Source: Lolium rigidum
Taxonomy: Eukaryota > Streptophyta > Magnoliopsida > Poales > Poaceae
Reading direction: 5' to 3'
Length of the DNA stretch: 64,000 nt
Assembly: GCF_022539505.1 (NCBI RefSeq)
Contig: NC_061508.1
Span: 31,180,256-31,244,255, forward strand
Shown here: positions 44,482 to 56,959 of the stretch, piece by piece
How positions within the stretch are numbered: the first letter of the stretch is position 1
Layout of the letters: every line of letters begins with the position of its first letter
The notes under the pieces: model-generated
Told to the model about the DNA's origin: nothing
Databases searched by the model: none
The model's input: the letters and a program-made list of their open reading frames with translations, nothing else
Made by a program: the position numbers and the translations under genes

Positions 44482-46072
44482 TGATACGTCTCAAACGTAT
44501 CTATAATTTCTTATGTTCCATGCTACTTTTATGACAATACTTGAATGTTTTATATATACTTTACAACATTATTATACATTTTCCGGCACTAACCTATTAA
44601 CAAGATGCCGAAGCGCCAGTTGCTGTTTTCTGCTGTTTTTGGTTTCAGAAATCCTAGTAAGAAAATATTCTCGGAATTGGACGAAATCAACGCCCAGGGT
44701 CCTATTTTTCCACGAAGCTTCCAGAAGACCGAAAGGGAAACGAAGTGGGGCGACGAGGCGGCCACACACCAGGACGGCGCGGCCCAGGCCCTGGCCGCGT
44801 CGGCCTAGTGTGTGGGCCCCTCGCGTCGCCCCCTGACCTACCCTTCCGCCTACATATAGCCTTCGTCGCGAAACCCCCTGTACCGAGAGCCACGATACGG
44901 AAAACCTTCCAGAGACGCCGCCGTCGCGAATCCCATCTCGGGGGATTCAGGAGATCGCCTCCGGCACCCTGCCGGAGAGGGGAATCATCACCGGAGGGGC
45001 TCTACATCATCATGCCCGCCTCCGGATTGATGCATGAGTAGTTCATCCTTGGACTATGGGTCCATATTACTAGCTAGATGGTTGTCTTCTCCGCTTGTGC
45101 TATCATGATTTAGATCTTGTGAGCTGCCTAACATGATCAAGATCATCTATTTGTAATGCTACATGTTGTATTTGGCGGGATCCGATGAATATAGAATACT
45201 ATGTTAAGTTGATTATCAATCTATCATATATGTGTTGTTTATGTTCTTGCATGCTCTCCGTTGCTAGTAGAGGCTCTGGCCAAGTTGATATTTGTAACTC
45301 CAAGAGGGAGTAATTATGCTCGATAGTGGGTTCATGCCTCCATTGAATCTGGGATCGTGACAATAGGTTCTAAGGTTGTGGATGTGCTCGTTGCTACTAG
45401 GGATAAAACATTGATGCTTTGTCTAAGGATATTTGTGTTGATTACATTACGCGCCATACTTAATGCAATTATCTCGTTGTTTACAACTTAATACCGGAAG
45501 GGGTTCGGATGATAACCTCGAAGGTGGATTATTTAGGCATAGATGCATGCTGGATAGCGGTCTATGTACTTTGTCGTAATGCCTTGATTAAATCACATAG
45601 TAATCATCATTGATATGTATTGAATCTTTATTTGTCAATTGCCCGCCTGTAATTTGTTCACCCAGCATGTTAGTTATCTTATTGGAGAGACACCTCTAGT
45701 GAACTGTGGACCCCGGTCCATTCTTTTACATCTGAATACATTCCACTGCAATCATTGTTCTTTACTGTTCTTTGCAAACAAACACCATCTTCCACTCGAT
45801 ACGCTCAATCCTTTGTTTTCAGCAAGCCGGTGAGATTGACAACCTCACTGTTACGTTGGGGCAAAGTACTTTGATTGTGTTGTGCAGGTTCCACGTTGGC
45901 GCCAGTTCACTGGTGTTGCGCCGCACTACATTCCTCCACCAACAACCTTCACGTGCTTCTTGGCTCCTACTGGTTCGATAACCTTGGTTTCTTTTTGAGG
46001 GAAAACTTGCTGCTGTGCGCATCACACCTTCCTCTTGGGGTTCCCAACGGACGTGTACATCTACGCGCATCA
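44482..46072 (+). repeat. 3' LTR of element C
   Basis: 1591 bp. It differs from the 5' LTR at few positions; several are CTG in one and CTCG in the other (for example near 45389, 45475 and 45518). Confidence 0.92.
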
Positions 46073-46260
46073 TGAACCCATCAGGGCCCGGCGATTTGTT
46101 GGTTGGCATGGCTTTGATCGCGTCCCAGACTTCCGCTTCGGTAAACTGGACCTCCAAACTCGACAAATCGACCGAGCTCAACCCCATAGCCTCGAAATCA
46201 AGGCCGTGGTCTCTTCGGCGCGCCGTTCCCAACAGATCCATGTAAAAATCAGTGGCCAAC
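46073..46260 (-). pseudogene. LINE, middle piece (start of reverse transcriptase)
   Basis: Minus strand, 188 bp between element C and solo LTR E. It encodes LATDFYMDLLG ... FTEAEVWDAIKAMP then NKSPGPDGF, the N-terminal RT block of plant L1 elements. Both junctions join in frame to the other LINE pieces after one copy of each target duplication is removed. Confidence 0.88.
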
Positions 46261-47749
46261 TGTAACATCCCAAAAATTCAATAAAGAGATAAAGAGAGTT
46301 TCCAAGATTCCAAAATTTAGAACCAACAAAAACTTTTTCACAACACAATTGTCATGCATATACTCATATTTCATTTTTGTGTTAAGTGTGCACTTTGCCA
46401 TGATGAATGTTGGTGAGTGTGAACCATTGTACTAAAACCCTAATCCAATGAACACTTGATCAATCAAACTCAAGGAAAAATAAAAGAAGAAAGAAAAGAG
46501 AAAAATCTCACACACACTCACATAAGGACTTGGCCAATTTTGCAAATACTAAACCTAGGTCATATTTGCTTGCACCATTAGTTGTAAATGGATACTAAAC
46601 ACTATTTAACACTATTGGAATCAAAGAAACTTAAATCAAATCAAATTTGAATCAAATTTGAGCTCACATACAATTATGGTCAAATTGACAATTTATAACC
46701 TGATGCCTACTTTGAGCCCTGTTATTTAAAGATTTCTAAACTAAAACTTACCAACTCTTTGCACCTCATCCAAGACAACATAAAAGTGAACAACTTTGCT
46801 CAAACACTCATCTGCAAACTCTTCTTGGATTCAAAGATTGGATCAAGCAAAGTGAGGACCTTGAAGCATATGCAAGATCACATGCAATTTGAATTTTCGC
46901 AAAACCCTTCCAATTTGACCACCACCACTACCAATCTACTGCAAATAGTGTATGATTCAAACCCACCAAATTTCACTCAAAAATTCCAAAATAATTCTCT
47001 TGCGGCCATTTCATCAAACACTTGGTGATCACCAATCTGCCAACTCCACACCTTGCTTTGTTCAGCAGTCCATGGCCTAAACCAACAAGCCTAGCTCATC
47101 ATTTGTACTCCTCTGACCTCTCTTCTCAGTGCCAAACACAATAAACAAAGTATGGTACACAAAATCATCACCATGGTGACCAAGACATGCCATGCCGTGG
47201 CATGGCATGGACATGCCCTTGCTCTCTCTCTCTCTCTCTCTCTCTCTGGCCCTCTCCAGCATGCCACCCCATGTCAACGAGCTCCCTTACACTTCACTGA
47301 TCCTCCTGGACACCAGCCCCGATCGATTCGTGCACCGCAACGGCCAGAAAACGTGATGCCCAGACGTGCCAGTGACGTGCACGCGCGCGCCAGAGCGTGC
47401 ACGGCGAGCGCCATGGGCACGCCCAGGGCACACGCCGCCCCACCAACTCACGTCACCCCGCACCCTCTCTCTGCGCCACCAGCTTCACAACGTCACCAGC
47501 AACCACCAGGACACGCCCACTGGCCCGCGGGAACGCTGTAGACGACGAGCTCATCGACGACTTCCGCCATGGCCTGTGAGCTCGCGTCATGCGCCCATCC
47601 TCGCCAGGGCCTCGTTTTCACCGCAATCACGCCCAGCGTCACCGCCGTGACGTCGCCAAGGGACGAGCGTCATCGCCAGTGTCTCCCTGCCCCTGTAGCC
47701 GCGTCACCGCAGCTGGCCTCACCGCCAGACCACGGCCACCTCCAGACGC

Positions 47750-47757
47750 TATAAAAG
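47750..47757 (+). promoter_or_regulatory. TATA box in solo LTR E
   Basis: TATAAAAG in GACGCTATAAAAGGAGCCACC, followed by a C-rich leader. It marks the LTR promoter and shows plus orientation. Confidence 0.65.
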
Positions 47758-50238
47758 GAGCCACCCCCGCGCTCCAATCTTCACACCACCTTGCTCCCCT
47801 CTCTCTTCTCAAGCTCCTCGCTCACTTCTCGCACTCGATTCGCCACCGTAGCTAGCCAATTTGGTCGCCGGAGCCCGTGGAGGTGCTGAGAAGCTCGCCG
47901 CCGATTGGAGCCTCCTCAGCACGCGCCACTGCTACCAGCTGCTTCCTCTACCTCGACAACATCTCCGCCGCATGTCGCCGACCCTCGCCGCGCCGCCGGT
48001 GAGCTGTCGACCCCCTAGCCTCACCGCCAGTGACCTCCTCTCTCGCCGGAGACGACGACTCTTGTTGTTCGTTCGATCCGCTTCTAATCCTACGGCTCAC
48101 ACTCCTCGTACCGTTTCGCTGTTTAAAACACACTGATGGGTGGCCCCCACTTGTCAGGCGGCCCGTTGCGCTGGACGCACTACTGGGCCGGCCCATCTCT
48201 TCTCCCCCTATGCAGCCCACTTTCTTTTCCCGCCTAAGCTCAGTAATTCAAATAAGAAATTCTGAATTTGGTTAATTACTCTCAGATGCTGTTTTCAAAA
48301 TTAAATAGGATAAAATCCACCAAACCAATTTTGACCAATTTTATATTTTTGGAAACGTTGTTAAAATATCTACAAAACCACACTGGTCTCAACTCTAGAT
48401 GATTTGTAGAATAAATGTGACAAAATAAACAATGCAGGCCCTTTTGCCACTTCAATTAATTATTAAAAATTGAATAAAAATGCTTTTGAGTTGATTCCAA
48501 CTCTCAAAAATCATATTTCACATTGTCTATCCAAATCTGTAAAAATATTACATAGTTGTTTGTATGATCATGGCTTAGTTTAAAAATTGGCCCTATGGCT
48601 ATTTCTAGTTCATTTTTAAGTGTGCAAAATCATTTATTAAAATGTATGAGAGCTTCTCTCTCATTTAAATCTTGTCTCAACTAAGTCAACATGAGGTAGA
48701 GACTATGGTCAACTAAATCTCATATTGAATTAGTTGATGATATTAAATCATTACCATGTGTTATTAAAATGCATGAGGTGCATCACCTCATTTAAATCAT
48801 TTTTCCAATTGATAATTATGAAGAGGTTGACTTTGGTCGACCTAGGTCATATGCTATTAATTGAGGAAATTAAATCTTAATAAGATTCAATGATAGGAAA
48901 TTATTTCTCTCAAGAATTAAATAGAAACCCGAATTAATATTTTTAATGAGAGGAAATTATTTTTCTTAAGAATAAAACAAAGTCAACTCACATAATAAGC
49001 ATGTTGTGATGATAGTTAGTTTGAGTGACTCATGTGTGTGCTTAGTCTAGTACTTAAGCTTTGTGTGGTGATTGTGTGTATTGTATTCGTATTTAGACGC
49101 TAGTACCGAGGAATACACCGAGGAGGAGGAGGTCTACTTCCAAGGAGAGGAAAACCACTTTGACCAGTACACCACTCAAGGCAAGCTAATATTCTTGCAA
49201 TATGCAAAGCTCCACAAGAGCAAAGCACTCCCACACTTTACTTTATGTTTAATACGCCTATCCCAAGTTTTACTACAAGCTTTTACTTCCAAGTTTTTAC
49301 TACTTTTGTTTTATCAAAGTACTTTTTGATTCATGATTCACCTGGTCTAGAGTAGGAAAATATCATTAAAGTTAGCCTCTGGCAACCAAAGCTAGATAGC
49401 ACCCCTCATGACTAGTGGCTAGTGCTAAATAAATAAAATTGACTACTCTAGATGGGAACATTGTGAAATAAAATGACTTTGAAAGGTTTGAAGGTGAATA
49501 TGACTTGAATGAAATGAATGACTTGGTGAATTTGCTAAAAACTAATGGTTGGATTCGGATGCGATACCATTCCAATTTACAAGTACCCCCACAATACCTG
49601 ATTATGGGTAGGGTCTAACTAGAAGTTTATATGTCTTAGTATGGGTTCCCTCTAAACAAGCGTCATAGGGGTTATGCCGAGGCTGCCTCCGTTAAATGTG
49701 TAATGAGGTGAAATGACGTGAATGAGGTGAATTGTCCGGCCCAAGCCCTGTGTAGTTCCCATGTTGACGGTTTGTCTTCACTGGGAGGCCAAGCTCATGG
49801 GGAGAGGTGCCTATACTAGGATGTGTTAATGAAAGGTTAGGGTTGATGATCCGCGTACTGAGTTACGATTATTCAGAGTTACCTCTGACGGATGTAATCA
49901 AATGTTGTGGCACAAGTGTGCAACCTCTGCAGAGTGTAAAACTATTCGAATAGCCGTGTCCACGGTTACGGACAATTGGAAAGGCCATACTGTTCCTTCG
50001 TTAGATCTCTTCTTGAAAATGATGGTGAATTTGAAATGGTGAATTGAATTTTGAAACACAACTGAGTTGTGGGAATGACACTAATGTTCCCACTTGAGTT
50101 AGTTAGCATATGCATAGTCTTTATGAAATGCTTATGAACAAAAATTAGCTTTATGCAAATAAAACTAGAGCTTAGCACCCCCTTAATAAAATTGATAGTA
50201 ATTACAATAGTATTAGTTTGCGAGTACTTTAAAGTGCT

Positions 50239-51753
50239 TGATGTCTACGGGTGCTTCTATTCTTGTAGACAGTGTTGGGCCTCCAAGAGCAGAGGTTTGT
50301 AGAACAGCAGCAAGTTTCCCTTAAGTGGATTACCCAAGGTTTATCGAACTCAGGGAGGAAGAGGTCAAAGATATCCCTCTCAAGCAACCCTGCAACCACA
50401 AATCAAGAAGTCTCTTGTGTCCCCAACACACCTAATAGGTGCACTAGTTCGGCGAAGAGATAGTGAAATACAGGTGGTATGAATAAGTATGAGCAGTAGT
50501 ACGGCGCCAGAAAAGTGCTTGCCGGCGTGCGGTTGATGGTAGTAATATTGCGGGAAGTAAACATGCGAGTAGAACAGTAAACAAGCAGCGATTTCAGTAT
50601 TTAGGAACAAGGCCTAGGGATCATACTTTCACTAGTGGACACTCTCAACATTGATCGCATAATAAATAACTCTTTCTCATATGTGCTACATACACTCTTT
50701 TGTTGGATGATGAACACATTGCGTAGGATTACACGAACCCTCAATGCCGGAGTTAACAAGCTCCACAATTCAATGTTCATATTTAAATAACCTTAGAGCA
50801 TAATAGATCATTGCAAAATAAACCAAGTACTAACATAGCGCACACACTCGTCCACATTACACTATGAAGGAGGAATAGATCACATCAATACTATCATAAT
50901 GATAATTAACTCCACAATCTACAAGAGATCATGATCATAGCCTACGACAAGAACCACACGGTGCACACACTAATCACCTTTACACCATGCAGGAGGAATA
51001 AACTACTTTAATAACATCACATGAGTAGCACATAACTAGTAGCGATACAAAGCTCATCATATGGATCTCAATCATGTAAAGCAGCTCATGAGATCATTGT
51101 ATTGAAGTACATAGGAGAGAGATTAACCACATAGCTACCGGTACAGCCCCGAGCCTCGATGGAGAACTACTCCCTCCTCATGGGAGCAGCAGCGGTGATG
51201 AAGATGGCGGTGGAGATGGCAGCGGTGTCGATGGAGAAGCCTTCCGGGGGCACTTCCCCGCTCCGGCAGGGTGCCGGAACAGAGACTCCTGTCCCCCAGA
51301 TCTTGGCTTTGCGATGGCGGCGGCTCTAGAACTTTTCTCGTACCGTGGCTTCCTCTGTAAGGGTTTTCGATGCAGGGGCTTTATATAGGCGAAAGGGCAG
51401 CGTCAGAGGGGGCCTGGGGCCACCACACCATAGGGCGGCGCGGCCCCCCCTCTGGCCGCGCCAGGGTGTGGTGTGGGGCCCCCGGGGCTCCCTCCGGCGG
51501 CTCTCGGGTGTTCTGGATGGTTCCGGGAAAATAGGAACCCGGGCGTTGATTTCGTCCAATTCCGAGAATATTTCGTTACTAGGATTTCGAAACCAAAAAC
51601 AGCAGAAAACGAGAACCGGCACTTCGGCATCTTGTTAATAGGTTAGTTCCGGAAAATGCACGAATATGACATATAATGTGCATAAAACATGTAGGTATCA
51701 TCAATAAAGTAGCATGGAACATAAGAAATTATCGATACGTTGGAGACGTATCA
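50239..51753 (-). repeat. 3' LTR of element F
   Basis: 1515 bp, TGATGTCTACGGG...GACGTATCA. It contains ACGGCGCCAGAAAAGTGCTT near 50501-50520, a fossil LTR/PBS junction. On the minus strand the TATA box lies in GCCTATATAAAGCCC near 51384. Confidence 0.92.
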
Positions 51754-52266
51754 GCATCCCCAAGCTTAGTTACTGCTCGTCCCGAGCAGGTAAAACGATA
51801 ACAAAGATAATTTCTGAAGTGACATGCCATCATAAACTTGATCATATTGTAAACATATGTAATGAATGCAGCGATCAAAACAATGGTAATGACATGAGTA
51901 AACAACTGAATCATAAAGCAAAGACTTTTCATGAATAGTACTTCAAGACAAGCATCAATAAGTCTTGCATAAGAGTTAGCTCGTAAAGCAATAATTCAAA
52001 GTAAAGGTATTGAAGCAACACAAAGGAAGATTAAGTTTCAGCGGTTGCTTTCAACTTATAACATGTATATCTCATGGATATTGTCAACACAAAGTAATAT
52101 AACAAGTGCAATATGTAAGTATGTAGGAATCAATGCACAGTTCACACAAGTGTTTGCTTCTTGGGATGGAGAGAAATAGGTGAACTGACTCAACATAAAG
52201 GTAAAAGAATGGTCCTTCAAAGAGGAAAGCATCGATTGCTATATTTGTGCTAGAGCTTTGGTTTTG

Positions 52267-52815
52267 AAAACATAAAAAGAGCATAAAAGTAAAATTTTGA
52301 GAGGTGTTTGTTGTTGTCAACGAATGGTAGTGGACACTCTAACTACCTCATCAACCAGACTTTCAAGAGCGGCTCCCATGAAGGACGTTATCTCTACCAG
52401 CAAGGTAGATCATCCCTCTTCTCTTTTGTTTACACATGTACTTTAGTTTAGTTTTTCTTTATTTATGGATGACACTCCTCCCAACCTTTTGCTTACACAA
52501 GCCATGGCTAACCGAATCCTCGGGTGCCTTCCAACATTCACATACCATGGAGGAGTGTCTATTTGCAAAATTAAGTTGCTTACTGATGAATCAGAGCAAA
52601 ACATGTGAAGAGAATTATTAATAAAAGTTAATTAATTGGGGCTGGGAACCCCATTGCCAGCTCTTTTTGCAAAATTATTGGATAAGCGGATGTGCCACTA
52701 GTCCATTGTGAAAGTCTGTCAAAAGTAAATGACAAGATCGAAAGATAAAACACCACATACTTCCTCATGAGCTATAAAACATTGACACAAATAAGAGGTG
52801 ATAAATTTTGAATTA
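52267..52815 (-). other. Foreign or divergent segment in the 3' region of element F
   Basis: Up to 52266 and again from 52816 F aligns with B, D and A. Between, it carries 550 bp absent from them (including GGGCTGGGAACCCC and GCGGATGTGCCACTAG) and lacks about 700 bp present in them. No gene recognised. Confidence 0.65.
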
Positions 52816-54214
52816 TTTAAAGGTAGCACTCAAGCAATTTACTTTGGAATGGCGGAGAAATACCATGTAGTAGGTAGGTATGGTGGACACAAATGGCATA
52901 GTGGTTGGCTCAAGGATTTTGGATGCATGAGAAGTATTCCCTCTCGATACAAGGTTTAGGCTACCAAGGTTTATTTGAAACAAACACAAGGATGAGCAAA
53001 ACTCACATAAAAGACATATTGTAAACATTATAAGACTCTACACCGTCTTCCTTGTTGTTCAAACTCAATACTAGAAATTATCTAGACCTTAGAGAGACCA
53101 ATTATGCAAACCAAATTTTAGCATGCTCTATGTATTTCTTAACTAATAGGTGCAAAGTATATGATGCAAGAGCTTAAACATGAGCACAACAATTGCCAAG
53201 TATCACATTACCCAAGACATTTTACCAATTACTACATGTAGCATTTTTCAATTCCAACCATATAACAATTTAACGAAGAGGAAACTTCGCCATGAATATT
53301 ATGAGCTAAGAACACATGTGTTCATACGAACCAGCGGAGCGTGTCTCTCTCCCACACAAGGATGAACTTATTCAGAGAACTAAGATAACAAAACAAAAAT
53401 AAAAGCACACAGACGCTCCAAGTAAAATACATAAGATGTGACCGAATAAAAATATAGTTTCAAGAGAAGGAACCTGATACTTTGTCGATGAAGAAGGGGA
53501 TGCCTTGGGCATCCCCAAGCTTAGACGCTTGAGTCTTCTTAGAATATGCAGGGGTGAACCACGGGGGCATCCCCAAGCTTAGAGCTTTCACTCCTCTTGA
53601 TCATAGTATATCATACTCCTCTCTTGACCCTTGAAAACTTCCTTCACACCAAACTTCAAGCAAACTCATTAGAGGGTTAGTGCATAATCAAAAATTCACA
53701 TGTTCAGAGGTGACACAATCATTCTTAACACTTCTGGACATTGCACAAAACTTCTGAAAGTTAATGGAACAAAGAAACTCATTCAACTTAACAAAAGTGG
53801 CAATGCGAAATAAAAGGCAGAATCTGTCAAAAACAGAACAGTCCGTAAAGACGAATTTTAAAATGGCACCAGACTTGCTCAAACGGAAAAACTCAAAACT
53901 AATGAAAGTTGCGTACATATCTGAGGAACATGCACGTAAATTGGCATATTTTTCTGAGTTACCTACAGAGAAAACAGCCTATATTCGTGACAGATAGAAA
54001 TCTGTTTCTGCGCAGAAATCCAAATCTAGTATCAACCTTCGATTAGAGGCTTCACTTGGCACAACAAATCACAAAACTAAGATAAGGAGAGGTTGCTACA
54101 GTAGTAAACAACTTCCAAGACACAAATATAAAACAAAGTACTGTAGCAAAATAACACATGGGTTATCTCCCAAGAAGTTCTTTCTTTATAGCCATTAAGA
54201 TGGGCTCAGCAATT

Positions 54215-54925
54215 TTAATGATGCACTCGCAAGAAATAGTATTTGAAGCAAAAGAGAGCATCAAGAAGCAAATTCAAAACACATTTAAGCCTAACATGCT
54301 TCCTATGCATAGGAATCTTGTAAATAAACAAGTTCATGAAGAGCAAAGTAACAAGCATAGGAAGATAAAACAAGTGTAGCTTCAAAAATTTCAGCACATA
54401 GAGAGGTGTTTTAGTAACATGAAAATTTTTACAACCATATTTTCCTCTCTCATAATAACTTTCAGTAGCAACATGAGCAAACTCAACAATATAACTATCA
54501 CATAAAGCATTCTTATCATGAGTCTCATGCATAAAATAATTACTACTCCCAACATAAGCATAGTCATTCTTATTAATTGTAGTGGGAGCAAATTCAACAA
54601 AGTAGCTATCAAATATAGGAGGTATATTGTAATCATAATCAAATTTATCCTCCATAACAGGTGGTAACAAAAGACTATTATCATTATAATCATCATAAAT
54701 GGGAGGCAAAGTATCATCAAAGTAAATTTTCTCCTCAATGCTTGGGGGACTAAAAATATCATGCTCATCAAAGCCAGCTTCCCCAAGCTTAGAATTTTCC
54801 ATAGCATTAGCAACAATAGTGTTCAAAGCATTCATATTAATATGTTCCATGGGTTTTTTAATTTTCGCATCAAACCATCCATGTCTTAAATCAGGAAATA
54901 GAATAAAAAGGTCATTGTTGTCCAT
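54215..54925 (-). CDS. Intact 236-residue membrane-like protein of element F
   Basis: The ATG at 54925 opens a frame that starts MDNNDLFILFPDLRHGWFD. Residues about 20-150 are acidic and P/Y/N-rich (DIFSPPSIEEKIYFDDTLPP, HETHDKNALCDSYIVEFAH). From about 174 the chain is strongly hydrophobic (PLYVLKFLKLHLFYLPMLVT, then LLFMNLFIYKI), then a basic HRKHVR loop and a second hydrophobic stretch (LLLDALFCFKYYFL): probably two membrane segments. There is no gag, zinc knuckle, protease or polymerase motif. It is the only ORF of the element and sits right after the primer-binding site. The broken copy in element A matches it best in the C-terminal half, so that part is the conserved one. Athila elements can carry an extra env-like ORF downstream of pol; here the position is different, so homology to that is open. 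Confidence 0.7.
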   Translation of the reverse strand: MDNNDLFILFPDLRHGWFDAKIKKPMEHINMNALNTIVANAMENSKLGEAGFDEHDIFSPPSIEEKIYFDDTLPPIYDDYNDNSLLLPPVMEDKFDYDYNIPPIFDSYFVEFAPTTINKNDYAYVGSSNYFMHETHDKNALCDSYIVEFAHVATESYYERGKYGCKNFHVTKTPLYVLKFLKLHLFYLPMLVTLLFMNLFIYKIPMHRKHVRLKCVLNLLLDALFCFKYYFLRVHH

Positions 54926-55062
54926 TATGCCTCACTAGTGTAAACAAGAAACCAAATGTCGCAATTGCAGAGTCTAAAGGAAATAGCTTCGAGCACACAC
55001 ACAATGGCGCCGGAAAAGTACTCGTTACACGGAACCGGAGTATTAGTGCCTTTTACCTTTCC

Positions 55063-55080
55063 TCCCCGGCAACGGCGCCA
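55063..55080 (-). other. Primer-binding site of element F
   Basis: TCCCCGGCAACGGCGCCA, tRNA-Asp type on the minus strand. A second, degenerate copy (TGGCGCCGGAAAAGTACT) is at about 55003-55022, inside the interior. Confidence 0.85.
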
Positions 55081-55090
55081 GAAAAGTGCT

Positions 55091-56603
55091 TGATGTCTAC
55101 GGGTGCTTCTATTCTTGTAGACAGTGTTGGGCCTCCAAGAGCAGAGGTTTGTAGAACAGCAGCAAGTTTCCCTTAAGTGGATTACCCAAGGTTTATCGAA
55201 CTCGGGGAGGAAGAGGTCAAAGATATCCCTCTCAAGCAACCCCGCAACCACAAAGCAAGAAGTCTCTTGTGTCCCCAACACACCTAATAGGTGCACTAGT
55301 TCGGCGAAGAGATAGTGAAATACAGGTGGTATGAATAAGTATGAGCAGTAGTACGGCGCCGAAAAGTGCTTGTCGGCGTGCAGTTGATGGTAGTAATATT
55401 GCGGGAAGTAAACATGCAGTAGAACAGTAAACAAGCAGCGATTTTAGTATTTAGGAACAAGGCCTAGGGATCATACTTTCACTAGTGGACACTCTCAACA
55501 TTGATCGCATAATAAATAACTCTTTCTCATATGTGCTACATACACTCTTTTGTTGGATGATGAACACATTGCGTAGGATTACACGAACCCTCAATGCCGG
55601 AGTTAACAAGCTCCACAATTCAATGTTCATATTTAAATAACCTTAGAGCATAATAGATCATTGCAAAATAAACCAAGAACTAACATAGCGCACACACTCG
55701 TCCACATTACACTATGAAGGAGGAATAGATCACATCAATACTATCATAATGATAATTAACTCCACAATCTACAAGAGATCATGATCATAGCCTACGACAA
55801 GAACCACACGGTGCACACACTAATCACCTTTACACCATGCAGGAGGAATAAACTACTTTAATAACATCACATGAGTAGCACATAACTAGTAGTGATACAA
55901 AGCTCATCATATGGATCTCAATCATGTAAAGCAGCTCATGAGATCATTGTATTGAAGTACATAGGAGAGAGATTAACCACATAGCTACCGATACAGCCCC
56001 GAGCCTCGATGGAGAACTACTCCCTCCTCATGGGAGCAGCAGCGGTGATGAAGATGGCGGTGGAGATGGCAGCGGTGTCGATGGAGAAGCCTTCCGGGGC
56101 ACTTCCCCGCTCCGGCAGGGTGCCGGAACGGAGACTCCTGTCCCCCGGATCTTGGCTTCGCGATGGCGGCGGCTCGGAACTTTTCTCGTACCGTGGCTTC
56201 CTCCGTAAGGGTTTTCGATGCGGGGGCTTTTTATAGGCGAAAGGGCAGCGTCGGAGGGTCGCAGGGGCCACCACACCATAGGGCGGCGCGGCCCCCTCCG
56301 GCCGCGCCAGCGTGTGGTGTGGGGCCCCCGGGGCTTCCCTCCGGCGGCTCTCGGGTGTTCTGGATGGTTCCGGGAAAAATAGGAACCCGGGCGTTGATTT
56401 CGTCCAATTCCGAGAATATTTCGTTACTAGGATTTCTGAAACCAAAAACAGCGAGAAAACGAGAACCGGCACTTCGGCATCTTGTTAATAGGTTAGTTCC
56501 AGAAAATGCACGAATATGACATATAATGTGCATAAAACATGTAGGTATCATCAATAAAGTAGCATGGAACATAAGAAATTATCGATACGTTGGAGACGTA
56601 TCA
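55091..56603 (-). repeat. 5' LTR of element F
   Basis: 1513 bp. It differs from the 3' LTR mainly at CAG/CTG sites, for example GCAGTAGAAC here against GCGAGTAGAAC, and CAGCGAGAAA here against CAGCAGAAA. Confidence 0.92.
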
Positions 56604-56959
56604 GTACTCACGGCTGTGTCCCTGGCTATTCAAATGGCCAGAATATGAAGAGGAGCAGCAATATGAGGATGACGGCCAGCGGGACGTCTACAACAACTAG
56701 GAGTCGCCTAACGTCAAGCGTTGGCCTATGGAACTAGATAGTCCACTTCTATTACGCTTCCGCTACTATGTGGTTCGTTGATCGATAGATCAACTATTTG
56801 TGTAATGTTGGATCAGGTGATCCCCTTTTGTTAGACAATGATGGTTTGTAATGAATGATGACTTATGGTATCAACTGTTATGTCTCGCAACAACAATATT
56901 CCTGGGATTGCGATGAATGACATAATAGGCATCTGGACTTAAAAATCCGGGTGTTGACA

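Larger units (their letters stand above)
39328..46072 (+). mobile_element. LTR retrotransposon C, complete, non-autonomous, truncated-gag type
   Basis: LTRs 39328-40917 and 44482-46072 (1590 and 1591 bp, nearly identical), both TGATACGTCTCAAACG...CGCATCA. Target duplication TGAAC at 39323-39327 and 46073-46077. The PBS is exact and the polypurine tract CTAAGCTTGGGGATGC precedes the 3' LTR. Only one ORF (41170-41817). It inserted into the LINE: removing it with one TGAAC restores the LINE frame across PGPDGF|TWDFY. Confidence 0.93.
50239..56603 (-). mobile_element. LTR retrotransposon F, complete, minus strand, same subfamily as A
   Basis: LTRs 50239-51753 and 55091-56603, about 99 percent alike by eye. 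The flanking 5-mers are GTGCT (50234-50238) and GTACT (56604-56608), a target duplication with one transition. The PBS is exact. The interior has one intact ORF (54215-54925) and a 3' region that differs from A between about 52267 and 52815. It inserted into solo LTR E. Confidence 0.92.
46261..56959 (+). mobile_element. Solo LTR E (about 4.3 kb without the insertion), split by element F
   Basis: The left part 46261-50238 starts TGTAACATCCCAAAAATTC and the right part 56604-56959 ends CCGGGTGTTGACA. The target duplication CCAAC is at 46256-46260 and 56960-56964. The ends are short inverted sequences (TGTAACATCCC / GGGTGTTGACA), as in long-LTR Gypsy elements. No primer-binding site, gag or pol is seen, so it is read as a solo LTR left by LTR-LTR recombination. 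It contains a CT microsatellite (47220-47248), a C-rich U3, a TATA box and AT-rich downstream DNA. Frames in 47152-48275 are low-complexity. A short acidic frame near 49085-49220 and another at 56610-56695 look like remnants of one coding stretch. Confidence 0.75.

Noticed and set aside
47152..47855. Genes in the C-rich part of solo LTR E
   Set aside because: Low-complexity frames in all phases around a CT microsatellite; better explained as LTR U3 and leader.
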